Assembly (NCBI GenBank): GCA_032622095.1
Contig: CP136064.1
Location: forward strand, 170,758,310 to 170,822,309
Source: Siphonodentalium dalli
Lineage: Eukaryota > Mollusca > Scaphopoda > Gadilida > Siphonodentaliidae
Direction: 5' to 3'
DNA length: 64,000 nucleotides
Shown here: one piece after another, positions 10,866 to 21,837 of the stretch
How positions within the stretch are numbered: the stretch's first letter is position 1
Layout of the letters: each line of letters opens with the position of its first letter
The notes under the pieces: model-generated
Database searches by the model: none
What the model saw: the letters and a program-made list of their open reading frames with translations, nothing else
Told to the model about the DNA's origin: nothing
Program-made: the position numbers and the translations under genes

Positions 10866-11571
10866 GAGAGGGGTATAAAATAATAAATATCAATCAAGGA
10901 CATCTCGATCGATCAATTTTATTTAAAATTTATTATCACATTCCCGCGACAGTAAAAGGGACTTTTTAGAACAGAATTCTCACAAAAACATTCAGAGCAT
11001 ACCAAGAGGGAGAACTCTATCTTGTTTGTGTCAAGGCAAATTTCATTTCAACTAAGATTTCATTGCGAATTAGGCCAAACCTTTTTATTTTACTGCTTTA
11101 CGGATCGGCTGGGGACCCTGTTTTTTGTGGCCCAACAAGGAAATAAAAATCAAATATAATTTTTATTTTTATTTTCACAGCGGACAGCTGTTTCTGCTTA
11201 TCAGTAACAAATTATCTAACCACATTTCACTGATTAAAGATGCATAGGACACACCAACTATAGATATCTCTGGCTTTAATTACTTTTAACTACATCCAAG
11301 ATAAAACTGAGAAGTCAGCTTGAGTTTATGTGTTGGCCACCAAGATACCTGTATGCTTTCTATAAATCTTGACATCTCTTTAAAACTTTAAATGGCCTTT
11401 AGAATACATTTTGTATTCCTGGGAATTTATGGTGATCTTTATGACTGAAGACCAATAACAGTCCACAAGGTTTCTAAGATAGGAATAACAAACTAATGAG
11501 TATGTGGGATTGCTCAAGTTACACATTCACTTTTTATCACTACCACTAATCTCATCATTCCCATGTGTGTA
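10866..11571. other. Intron sequence with one dispersed repeat
   Basis: 11068-11165 (TTAGGCCAAACCTTTTTATT, then a GATCGGCTGGGG part) resembles, in inverted form, 12040-12092 (AAAAAAGTTTGGCCTTAC, ACCGACCCTACC). The rest is not recognised. Confidence 0.45.
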
Positions 11572-11822
11572 TTAACCCTCTCTATACTAAATACTCATTG
11601 ACCAGACAAGTAGATTCCTTAGGAAATGTTCAGATAATAAGTTCAACAAGTTCTAAACTTATTATCTGAACATTTCCCACCAACTATTAGGAATCCTTCT
11701 GCAAATATATTATCTGTCGGCTACTTATTTTTCCATGACATCCATCCAGATGAATAATGGACTTTTTCAATGTATATACATTATAACCCGATGGGGGAGT
11801 CCATTTATTCAATAATTAAAAT
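11572..11822. mobile_element. TTAA-flanked TATACTAAA-type MITE
   Basis: It starts TTAACCCTCTCTATACTAAA. An inner inverted repeat ATGTTCAGATAATAAGTT / AACTTATTATCTGAACAT sits at 11635-11680. It ends near GGGGGAGTCCATTTATTC; the 3' TTAA is not clear. Confidence 0.65.
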
Positions 11823-12425
11823 GTTGAACAAAAACAAACCCTTTATTTCTGAATTTTTTCAATATTATTCAATAATCTGAGCTATGTTTCAAATAATAGA
11901 ACTGGATTTTAATTTTGTGATATACATCCAAAAAGTGTTCTCTATAAATGACTGACAGAGAATTATAAAGACACAGTTACCACCTTAGCGAATGTCCAAA
12001 AAAAAAAAAAAATGATTCAAGCATTTTTTTTTTTTTTCTTTCCGACCGACCCTACCAAAACAAGGTTAAAATAAAAAAGTTTGGCCTTACACTCATATGC
12101 ATCAGAAATAAACCACTTCATTATGCCTTTAGCATTTATAGGCAAATAATATACCCAATCTTCGGTTTTATCTGTATTTCATTCACTTTAAAAGCTATAT
12201 GTAGTCTTGAAATCAGGTAAAAAAATATATATATAAAATACAGGTTTTTGTAATTGTTACCCAAACAAGATGAACTATCTTTCAGTACCAGTAGCATATT
12301 ATATATGTCAGTATTTTAGTCAGATGCCCCACCCCCATCTTTTTGAGAATCATATGCGCTGTAATACTTGTAAACAAAAAAACACCAAAATTCTCACAGC
12401 TTACAGTCTCACTATGTCATTCCAG
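11823..12425. other. Intron upstream of exon C
   Basis: Holds A- and T-rich runs near 12000-12040 and the inverted dispersed repeat at 12040-12092, then the acceptor of exon C. No gene was recognised. Confidence 0.4.
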
Positions 12426-12692
12426 GTCACAGAAGCGATACACCGATGCGAAATCTGTCATAGGGTGTATTCAAGCAGAAGCACGTTACTAAGCCACATG
12501 CAGTTACACGGGTCTAAAAGGTTTGAATGCCCTCTATGTGGAAAACGATTTGCAATGAAGAATTATTTGAAAGTCCATATAGTTAGCCACAGTGATAGGA
12601 GAATGTTCAAATGTACTTCCTGTGATAAGTCATATAAGCATTACAGTGACTTGCGAACTCATATCAGGCGTTATCATCAATTGTCTAACTAA
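12426..12692 (+). CDS. Zinc-finger terminal exon C (three C2H2 fingers)
   Basis: The acceptor ATTCCAG ends at 12425, and the exon starts GTC in the same phase as the others. It encodes 88 residues and a TAA stop. Finger 1 has Cys8, Cys11, His24 and His28. Finger 2 has Cys35, Cys38, His51 and His55. Finger 3 has Cys63, Cys66, His79 and His84. The gene-like part begins at the acceptor. The frame stays open about 150 bases upstream, but that stretch has no finger and contains the acceptor itself, so I treat it as intron. An AATAAA at 12794-12799, 102 bases after the stop, is a plausible poly(A) signal and supports a terminal exon. Confidence 0.86.
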   Translation, partial: VTEAIHRCEICHRVYSSRSTLLSHMQLHGSKRFECPLCGKRFAMKNYLKVHIVSHSDRRMFKCTSCDKSYKHYSDLRTHIRRYHQLSN

Positions 12693-12699
12693 AACCCAT

Positions 12700-13185
12700 G
12701 TAGACAAAGACCCATTTTATTACACATTTGCTATACACATGTACAAATATAGGATAAGACAACACACTGGAGAGAAAAAACAAAACAAATATCAATAAAA
12801 ACATAACAATATAAAGAACAAATTTGTCGATAAAAATCGAGTAATGTGACAATAGAGTAAAGGATGAGGGGACCCAAATTTTGGAAGGAATTCACTCATG
12901 CATGGAGTATTCATATTGTTCAGCTATGCACCAGCTATACACAGGCGTCACCCCCCCCCCCCCCTAAATATTATGATTCTCACAAACATTTACTACTCCA
13001 GGAATGCACTCCATATTTGGAAACGGTATATTACGCCATGTCGGGAATGCTGCGTCATCATAGAAATGAAATATTATGGACACCTAGAGACGTACATCCG
13101 ATATGGGATTTTCGTCGGCCTTTCAAAGAGACTGGCAGGATTCATACCCCTCTGTTAACTAATTATAACTAACTGGTATTTAGGA
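12700..13185. other. 3' UTR candidate of exon C and non-coding sequence
   Basis: AATAAA lies at 12794-12799. A run of about 14 C is at 12951-12964. Two overlapping open frames here lack any recognisable domain and I do not call them genes. Confidence 0.4.
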
Positions 13186-13558
13186 TTAACTCTTTCATGA
13201 TGGGAGCTGTTCTGGTGCAGCATTAAAGTTCCTGTGCTAGTGCATTCTCTTATATATGCGATGAATGTGATCCGTGTCTCTTAATTCTTTCGTGACGGGA
13301 GCTGCGCTTATGCAGCATTAAATATCAAGTGCCAGTGCATTCTCTCATATATGCAAGCCTCCCATAGGAGCCTCCCATAGGAGCCTCGCATATATAAGAG
13401 AATGCACTGGCTTACATGGTCATGGTAAATATTGTTAGGACAATGCATTCTCTTATATATGCGAGGCTTCCTATGGGAGACTTGGATATATAAGAGAATG
13501 CATTGGCAGCGGGTTTTCTAAAAATTTCAGGAAGGTCCAGTCATGGAATGGATAATTA
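13186..13558. mobile_element. TTAA fold-back MITE, 'CATGACGGGAGC' family, with internal duplication
   Basis: It starts TTAACTCTTTCATGATGGGA. A second 5' arm starts again at about 13281 (TTAATTCTTTCGTGACGGGA), so one copy appears inserted in, or duplicated within, another. It ends near TCATGGAATGGATAATTAA. Confidence 0.7.
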
Positions 13559-13925
13559 ATATAAGCATTACAGTGTTTCGTGAACTCACAACAGGTGGTA
13601 TATATAACTTTCTAGCTAAATTTTCTTCTGATGAACTACTGTTGCAACTATGGCACGCTGCCAGATTTAGAAATGACTGTGTCAAATTTTGAACAAACAT
13701 CAGAAGACTACAATATGCCTTGCAGGAAAAAAACGCATTGGAGAAATGTCTGCAGTCTTCAACTATACAAGTTTCTTACAACAATTAGTTGACAGCTAGC
13801 AATGTATAGCCCATATTATGTGCTACATACCATACAAAACAAATGGATCTTGAAGTTGCGGAAATATTTAAACGGATTTATGTTCAGCTACGATTGGACG
13901 ATCTTCTTGTCACTCAGATACACAC

Positions 13926-14446
13926 GTGGTCCTGCTAAAATGTTATGATGCTGGTGGGTACTGCTGAATTTCTGTGATGCTGTTAGGGCAAACTGATGCT
14001 GTTAAGAAAAATTACCGTTATTTTTTCTAAAGTAGTCATTTTCGCGGTGGATGGATAATCTGAACACATACAGGAAAAAAGCTATTATGTGTATCAAAAA
14101 TTCAACAACATACATGTATATAGTGTGAAATGTGTTAATACTATATAGTGTGAAATGTGTTAATACTGGTCGTATTAGTTGTTGCAAATCAACTATACTC
14201 AAGATGGCTATTCACGTCATTTTGCAAACCCCAGTGCAGCCTTTAATAAATTTATCAAAAATATATGTTTCATACAGAAACAGGCTTTTTTCTCAAATCG
14301 CTCAGATTATGGACAAACACCAGGAAAATTATAACTTTAGAAAAAATAACTATTCTTAACAACATCAGTTTTCTCTACCAGCATCATAGCAATTCAGCAG
14401 GATCACCAGTATCATACCACGTTAGTAGGACCACTTGACCAGGGGT
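13926..14446. mobile_element. Fold-back element, 'GTGGTCCTGCTA' family
   Basis: The left arm reads GTGGTCCTGCTAAAATGTTA, then ATGCTGGTGGG and GATGCTGTTAGGGC. The right arm is the inverse (AACATCAG, CTACCAGCATCATAGC, GTAGGACCACTT). Fragments occur at 7530-7660, 10345-10445 and 33703-33777. It also holds a 26-base direct duplication (TATAGTGTGAAATGTGTTAA...). Confidence 0.7.
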
Positions 14447-15275
14447 AAGATAGAATATTGTAGTCTAATGTGTGACATAGTCGGATCTGAACCTGCCTGT
14501 TGTGTTGGTTGTAATAAATCTCCTAGAATAGTGAAAACAAGTCAGGCGATGTCCATACCTAATTTACTGGACGAGTTTGATAAATTCCGCTATAAACTGG
14601 GGACGAGTTGTAGATTAAATTTATTACATGATCCAAAACCTTGATAAAATATACTTAAATCAACAAATGGGACGTGAAACTAACATTGACTTCTATATAA
14701 AGGCCGGCGATGACGTTTCACGTAACTGTGTGTTGTTTGCCAGCATTAAGAAATAGTCCCAGATAAATAAAGACTCTGTGTCATATTTAATGGAATATAT
14801 TTAATTACATAACTTTTTAAACTCTTCATTCCTTATAGATTGTTGGAAAAATATTGGAAGCCATAGTATTTTGAGATGTAGCATATGGAATGTAAACAGA
14901 CGATAAACCGGAAGTCAAAGGTCACCTGGCACTATTTCCTGTTATTAAACAAATGTTTAATATCACAATTTATAGAATGGGTTTATTGAATGGAATAAGG
15001 GTAGGATCATGTAATAAATTGGTATTCAAACTTTTCTGTTAAAACTCATAATTTAACTCCAGTATAAGTCAAAAACATCTAGATTTCACCAATTTGTTTC
15101 CATAAAATTGATACAAATTGCCTCCTTATCAACAATTATATCTTGGGAACAAGCACCTGTCGATCACTCATCCAGTTGAAGAGAAACTTCAATTGTGCGA
15201 AACACGTCCATGGCCATGGTTGCTTTCTGGAAGTGTGACCGACACTGATTAAGGTCATCGGGAAATAACCTTTAA
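14447..15275. other. No recognised gene or repeat
   Basis: An open frame at 14435-14644 has several Cys but no finger spacing and no acceptor in the right phase. Nothing else stands out. Confidence 0.4.
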
Positions 15276-15472
15276 TACAGTAATGCCCTAAATAATCGAC
15301 TCCTTAACCACAGCAGAATTATGGGTAATATTTCAGGATTTAGTCAGAAATATTGCTTGTTGCCATTCATCGGAAAGCTCTCACTAGCAACAGGCCATAT
15401 TTCTGACTAAATCCTGAAAATTTACCCATAATTCTGCTATGGTTAAGGAGTCGATTATTTAGTGCATTACTT
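15276..15472. mobile_element. TA-flanked palindromic MITE, copy 6
   Basis: The ends are TACAGTAATGCCCTAAATAA and TTATTTAGTGCATTAC. About 20 bases are lost at the centre on the 3' side. Confidence 0.85.
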
Positions 15473-15746
15473 TAAATGGTCAATTTATGACAACCACTTG
15501 TTTTACAGTATTTCGTGAATTTACAGCGTGTGTTGAAATTATTGTTTGTACATTGTATTGTGATATACAATTTTGTTGAACTACAGAGATATATATATAG
15601 CTGTGTTTATAGATTCATTGCATATGTGTATATATCACATGAAACTCCTATTATATCATTAAAAAAGCCATTACATATTTCCTTATCTCTCACTAGCTAT
15701 GAATAGGCCCATGCCCCCCTGGATCACTTAGCATCATGCCAAAATT

Positions 15747-16196
15747 ATGACTGCGCGTCTTTACATTGATTCCAACGGATTAATACTAATTCGAAAAGCC
15801 ACACATGACATCAACACCAGACAATGCAAAATGATTGCTTTGTTCATTAAAGTTAAATTCTTGTCCAACTTCGTTGCACTAATGAAATACAATAATATAA
15901 TTGGGGGACTATATTTTCCATCGCGGTCAATACTGTCGTATACAGTTGTGAAGCGTCTCAGCCAGCGCTGTAAATGTGTTCATTTTGCAGCTTCTTTTAA
16001 GGATTTTGATTTGTTAAAAAGGCATAAAGCTCTAGTTTTTTTTCATGTGATATACAAGATCTTCAACACGTTATGTTGGGATATAAGATTATATGAAACT
16101 CATTTGACAAATTTGATTCATAAAATCTTATATCCCAATATAACTCATTGGAGGTCTTCTATATATTTATATTCTTTATATTATATATATGTATAG
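15747..16196 (+). other. 149-codon open frame of unknown nature
   Basis: This is the longest unassigned + strand frame in the intron region. Around 15967-16050 it reads Cys-x2-Phe-x3-Phe-x5-Leu-x2-His, like a C2H2 finger whose second Cys (TGT) became Phe (TTT) and whose His spacing is lost. The 3' part contains an inverted repeat (GTTGGGATATAAGATT / AATCTTATATCCCAAT). It could be a decayed finger exon or chance. No function is assigned. Confidence 0.15.
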
Positions 16197-16473
16197 TATG
16201 TTGAACTTTATATCTTATGTACATGTAAATTCCTCACTATACCATTACTTAAGTACTGTCGTGCCTGTGTTGACAGCCTGTCTTTATTATGAAGCTTCTT
16301 TTTTTCCGAAGATTTATTATTCAAAAGATTTTTGATATTTCGAAAGTATAATACTGCATTTATCTATCTTGCCATTGATATATGTCTGTAAAATAAATGA
16401 TATAAATGAAGATATAATTTCATTTGTAAACTTGCACTTTAATACCTCCTGTTGGTAATTTGAAAATGGTCTT

Positions 16474-16645
16474 TTAACCCTTTCATGATGGGAGCTGCGC
16501 TGGTGCAGCATTAAAGATCATGTGCCAGTTCATTCTCTTATATGTGAGTCTCCCTTAGGAAGCCTCACATATATACGAGAATGAACTGGCTTACAAGGTC
16601 AAGGTAAATATTGATAGGCCAATGCATTCTCTTAAAAAAGCGAGG
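16474..16645. mobile_element. TTAA fold-back MITE, 'CATGACGGGAGC' family, truncated
   Basis: It begins TTAACCCTTTCATGATGGGA and keeps one hairpin and the GTCAAGGTAAATATTGATAG centre. The right part is lost or diverged. Confidence 0.7.
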
Positions 16646-17033
16646 CGCCCAGAAATTCCCAGTAACATTGGCAGGAGGTCAACTGTGCAGGCCACTGAAC
16701 TGATGCAAAAATTATTCGGAATAAAGAACCAATTGAGAACTTTCGGAATAAAAATGCTGAATTTGTAATTATCTCGTGATTTTGGATAAAACAACATCCA
16801 GGTTACCACAACTGGCAAAAAGACAACCAGGTTGGATAAAGTCTGGTTTACAGAACATTATTTGCAGAACACATGACGCTAGACATTAGACAATATATTT
16901 ATGGCCGCCCCAAATCATTTACTTGCACAATAGTCACCAGCGAATATAACTTCAATAAATATCTATCATATCAACCATGATTGTCTCAAATTGATTGAAC
17001 CAAATAATAACATTAAAATAACAACAACCATGC
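16646..17033. other. No recognised gene
   Basis: Intronic sequence; nothing recognised. Confidence 0.35.
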
Positions 17034-17185
17034 ACAGTAATGCCCTAAATAATCGACTCCTTAACCACAGCAGAATTATGAGAGCTTTCCGACGAATGGC
17101 AACAAGCCATATTTCCGACTAAATCCTGAAAAGATACCCATAATTCTGCTGTGGTTAAGGAGTCGATTAATTAGGGCATTACTGC
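17034..17185. mobile_element. TA-flanked palindromic MITE, copy 7, 5' arm deleted
   Basis: CAGTAATGCCCTAAATAATC starts it. The 5' arm jumps from AGAATTATG straight to AGAGCTTTCC; the 3' arm is intact. The right end is CATTACTGCA, so the outer TA is not kept. Confidence 0.8.
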
Positions 17186-17214
17186 AGATGAGACTTGATC
17201 AAGCCTGAATCTGA

Positions 17215-17600
17215 CGTGTCTGAAATTTGCAGAATGAGGTCCGCATGGTGGGCTAGCATCAACGAATTCACCTTCTGGGGACCTCATTCTGCTCAGGCCT
17301 CAACTGATGGAGACTTAGGATCAGATTGAAGTTCCCCAGTTGAAGTTGGTGATGTTCACCCATTATAAAGTCACCTCGATTATGATTTTATCTTCTGCAA
17401 ATTGTGGGATATAGAAACTCAATAGATGGTAAAAAGTAACTAAAACATTGTTAATTTGAGACTATAGATACTTCCCAGAAGATGAAGCCTAAGCAGAATG
17501 AGGTCTCCAGAGGGGTGAATTTGGTGATACTAGCCTGCCATGCGGGATAGCATTACTAAATTCACCCTCTGGGGACCTCATTCTGCAAATGTCAGACACA
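17215..17600. repeat. Repeat with AGAATGAGGTC inverted modules
   Basis: GCAGAATGAGGTC ... GGGGACCTCATTCTGC occurs as an inverted pair at 17230-17293 and again at 17493-17586. Between them lies the block shared with 4990-5600. A further copy is at 36995-37085. Confidence 0.7.
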
Positions 17601-17840
17601 TTAACCCTTTGAGTGCCAGGGGCCGATCTCATTGGCCCTAAACCTACAAAATAAGTCTGTTAAAGAATATAAGAATAAATTCTTAAAATTGTAAAAAAAT
17701 TGTAAAAAAAAAAAAAAAAGGCCAGTGCATTCTCTTATATATGCGAGGCGACCTATGGTCGACTCGCATATATAAGATAATGCATTGGCACAGGGTATAT
17801 GGGTTGATACAAAAATCGGACCTGGCACTCAAAGGGTTAA
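17601..17840. mobile_element. TTAA fold-back MITE, 'GAGTGCCAGG' family, copy 2
   Basis: The same termini and A-rich middle as 7031-7277, with clean TTAA on both sides. Confidence 0.88.
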
Positions 17841-18328
17841 ATTCAGACTTGGACTTGATCAACCTTGGTGTCTTTTAACCAGTTTTTGGGAACCTTTGTT
17901 TTACCCAAAACCATGGGATAACGACCAATTAAGCATTGACAAGCAACTAGCATGTGAATTATTCTTGTTCCTTCATATTATATACAGGTATATATATGTA
18001 ATTAGTTTCCATTGTGCAACAAATTATGCCACTATTTCATGCTCTTTTGTACCATATTCTTGATGTTGTATTGTCAACATTTTTCTTATGTTTTGATAAT
18101 GTTTTGATTCATAGTGCAAATAAAGTTAGATTGGCTTCAGACTTCACAAACTATCTGCACGTCTTGACCATTGTCCTTTGGTTTACAACTTGCATGCGTG
18201 ATGCCCCTCCCATCTCCAGTGGGTTTACCTATGTGTAAGGGCTCACTTTTCCCACAGACGTTGGAAGGCCCACATATAATTTTCAGGTCCCTGGTTTATT
18301 TCTATATGTGGCCATTGGGTTACATTTT
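17841..18328. other. No recognised gene
   Basis: Intronic sequence with short chance open frames only. Confidence 0.35.
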
Positions 18329-21300
18329 TAGCTCAACTTTACTTTGTAAAGTTTGAGCTATTGCCATGGCTTGGTATCCGTCGTGCGTGTGTATGTGTGT
18401 GCGTGATTCGTCAACAATTTCCTTTAGCACGGGCTACAGTTCGTACCTTTGGTCCGATTATTATGAAATTTGTCATGGATGTTGACATTGACATGTAGAT
18501 GGGAACGAGTCATTTTGGGGTCATTCGGAAAAAAAACATGGCCGCCAGTGGCCATCATGGATTTCAAAATTCAATCCATTAGCACGGGCTACAGGCCGTA
18601 CTGTTTGTCTTATTGTCATGAAATTTGTCATGGATGTTAATATTGACATGTAGATGGTAACGAGTAATTTTGGGGTTATTCGACCAAAAACATGGCCGCC
18701 GGCAGCCATCTTAGATTTTACTCTTTGCATGACTAAATCCTTTGACACGGGCTACAGGTTGTACATTTGGTCTGATCATCATAAAATTTGTCATGGATGT
18801 TAACAATGACATGCAGATGGGAACGAGTCATTTTTGGGTCATTCGGGCAAAAAACATTGCCGCTAGCAGCCATCTTGGATTTTACTCTTTGTATGACTAA
18901 ATCCTTTAGCACGGGCTACAGGTCGTATCTTTAGTCTGATCATCATGATATTTGTCATCGCTGTTGAAATTGGAATATAGATGGGAACGAGTCATTTTGG
19001 GGTCATACGGACAAAAAATATGGCTGCCAGCGGTCATCTTTGATTTAAAAATTTAATACATTAGCACGGGCTACAGGTCGTACTGTACGTCTGATCATCA
19101 TGAAATTTGTCATGGATGATAATATCGACATGTAGATGGGAACGAGTAATTTTGGGGTAATTCGGCCAAAAAACATGGCCGCCAGCAGCCATCTTGGATT
19201 TTACTCTTTGTATGACTAAATTCTTTAGCACGGGCTACAGGTCGTACCTTTAGTCTGATCATCATAAAATTTGTCATGAATGTTAATAATGACATGTAGA
19301 TGGGAAACGAGTCATTTTGGGGTTATTCGGCCAAAAAACATGGCCGCCAGCAGCCATCTTGGATTTTACTCTTTGTATGACTAAATCCTTTAGCACAAGC
19401 TACAGGTCGTACCTTTAGTCTGATCATCATAAAATTTGTCATGAATGTTAATAATGACATGTAGATGGGAACGAGTCATTTTGGGGTCATTCGGCCAAAA
19501 AATATGGCCGCCAGCAGCCATCTTGGATTTTACTCTTTGTATGACTAAATCCTTTAGCACGGGCTACAGGTCGTACATTTAGTCTGATCATCATAAAATT
19601 TGTCATGGCTGTTGAAATTGGAATGTAGATGGGAACGAGTCATTTTGGGGCCATTCGGACTAAAAACATGGCCGCCAGCAGCCATCTTGGATTTTACTCT
19701 TTGTATGACTAAATTCTTTAGCACGGGCTGCAGGTCGTTCCTTTAGTCTGATCATCATTAAATTTGTCATGGATATTAACAATTACATGTAGATGGGAAC
19801 GAGTAATTTTGGGGTTATTCGGCCAAAAAACATGGTCGCCAGCATCCATCTTGGATTTTACTCTTTGTATGACTAAATCCTTTAGCACAGGCTACAGGTC
19901 GTACCTTTGGTCGGATCATCATAAAATGTGTCATGGATGTTAACAATGACATGTAGATGTGAACGAGTCATTTTGGGGTCAAAAACATGGCCGCCAGCAG
20001 CCATCTTGGATTTTACTCTTTGTATGACTAAATCCTTTAGCACGGGCTACAGGTCGTACCTTTATTCTGATCATCATAAAATTTGTCATGGCTGTTGAAA
20101 TTGGAATGTAGATAGCAACAAGTTATTTTGGGGTCATTCGGACAAAAAACATGGCCGTCAGTGGCCATCTTGGATTTCAAAATTTAATCCATTAGCACGG
20201 GCCACAGGTCGTACTGTTCGTCTGATCATCATAAAATGTGTCATGCATGTTAACAATGGCATGTAGATGGGAACGAGTAATTTTGGGGTCATTCGGCCAA
20301 AAAACATGGCCACCAGCAGCCATCTTGGATTTTACTCTTTGTATGACTAAATCCTTTAGCACGGGCTACAGGTTGCACCTTTAGTCTGATTGTCATAAAA
20401 TTTGTCATGGATGTTAACGATGACATGTAGATGGGAACTAGTCATTTTGGGGTTATTCGGCCAAAAAACATGGCCGCCAGCAGCCATCTTTGATTTTACT
20501 CTTTGTATGACTAAATTCTTTAGCATGGGCTACAGGTCGTACCTTTAGTCTGATTGTCATAAAATTTGTCATGGATGTTAACGATGACATGTAGATGGGA
20601 ACGACTCATTTTGGGGTCATTCGACCGAGAACATGGCCGCCAGCAGCCATCTTGGATTTAAAAGTTTAATCCATTAGCACGGGCCACAGTTAGTACTGTT
20701 CGTCTGATCATCATGAAATTTGTCATGGATGTTAATATTGACATGTAGATGGGAACGAGTACTTTTGGGGTCATTTGGCCGAAAAACATGGCCACCAGCA
20801 GCCATCTTGGATTTTACTCTTTGTATGACTAAATTCTTTAGCACGGGCTACAGGTCGTACCTTTAGTCTGATCATCATCAAATTTGTCATGGATGTTTAC
20901 AATGACATGTAGATGGGAACGAGTAATTTTGGGGTCAATCAGCAAAACAACATGGCCGCCAGCAGCCATCTTGGATTTTACTCTTTGTATGTCTAAATCC
21001 TTTAGCACGGGCTACATGTCGTACCTTTTGTCTGATCATCATAAAATTTTTCAAGGCTGTTGAAATTGGAATGTAAATGGGAACGAGTCATTTTGGGGTC
21101 ATTCAGACAAAAAACATGGCTGCCAGTGGCCATCTTTGTTTTCAAAATGCAATCCATTAGCACGGGCCACAGGTCGCACTGTTCGTCTGATCATCATGAA
21201 ATTTGTCATGGATGTTAATATTGACATGTAGATGGGAACGAGTCATTTTGGGGTCATTCGGCCCAAAAACATGGCCGCCAGCAGCCATCTTGGATTTTAC

Positions 21301-21837
21301 TCTTTGTATGACTAAATCCTTTAGCACGGGCTACAGGTCGTACCTTTATTCTGATCGTCATAAAATTTGTCATGGATGTTACTCTTTGTATGACTAAATT
21401 CTTTAGCACGGGCTACATGTCGTAGCTTTAGTCTGATCATCATAAAATTTGTCATGAATGTTAATAATGACATGTAGATGGGAACAAGTCATTTTGGGGT
21501 CAATCGGCCAAAAAACATGGCCGCCAGCAGCCATCTTGGATTTTACTCTTTGTATGACTAAATTCTTTAGCATGGGCTACAGGTCGTACCTTTAGTCTGA
21601 TCGTCATAAAATTTGTCATTGATGTTAACGATGACATGTAGATGGGAACGACTCATTTTGGGGTCATTCGGCCGAAAACATGGCCGCCAGCAGCCATCTT
21701 GGATTTTACTTTTCTCTTCATGTCTATAAACTAGTATTAGACATTCAACTTTCCACATTCCTAATCGCTCCATTGACTGTAATATATTAAATTATTCCCT
21801 TTCCAAGTTGAGCTACAGTGTCATTGACACTTTCATT
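18329..21837 (+). mobile_element. Helentron-like element 1 with internal ~163-bp satellite array
   Basis: The 5' end is TTAGCTCAACTTTAC, forming a hairpin with GTAAAGTTTGAGCTA. The body holds about 19-20 tandem monomers of about 160-166 bases, each with TAGCACGGGCTACAGGTCGT, GATCATCATAAAATTTGTCA, GATGGGAACGAGTCATTTTG and ATGGCCGCCAGCAGCCATCT. The 3' end is AAGTTGAGCTA, then hairpin AGTGTCATTGACACT, then TTTCATT. Subterminal inverted TAGCTCAACTT / AAGTTGAGCTA plus a 3' hairpin and no target duplication match the known structure of Helentron-derived non-autonomous elements. No Rep/helicase gene is present. Confidence 0.7.

Noticed and set aside
12270-12425. In-frame extension upstream of exon C with a Cys-x2-Cys
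   Set aside because: It crosses a good acceptor at 12424-12425, has no His pair, and the other exons all begin at their acceptors in the same phase.
14435-14644. Cys-rich 69-codon frame
   Set aside because: The Cys spacing fits no finger class I know; it starts at the edge of a fold-back MITE and has no acceptor.
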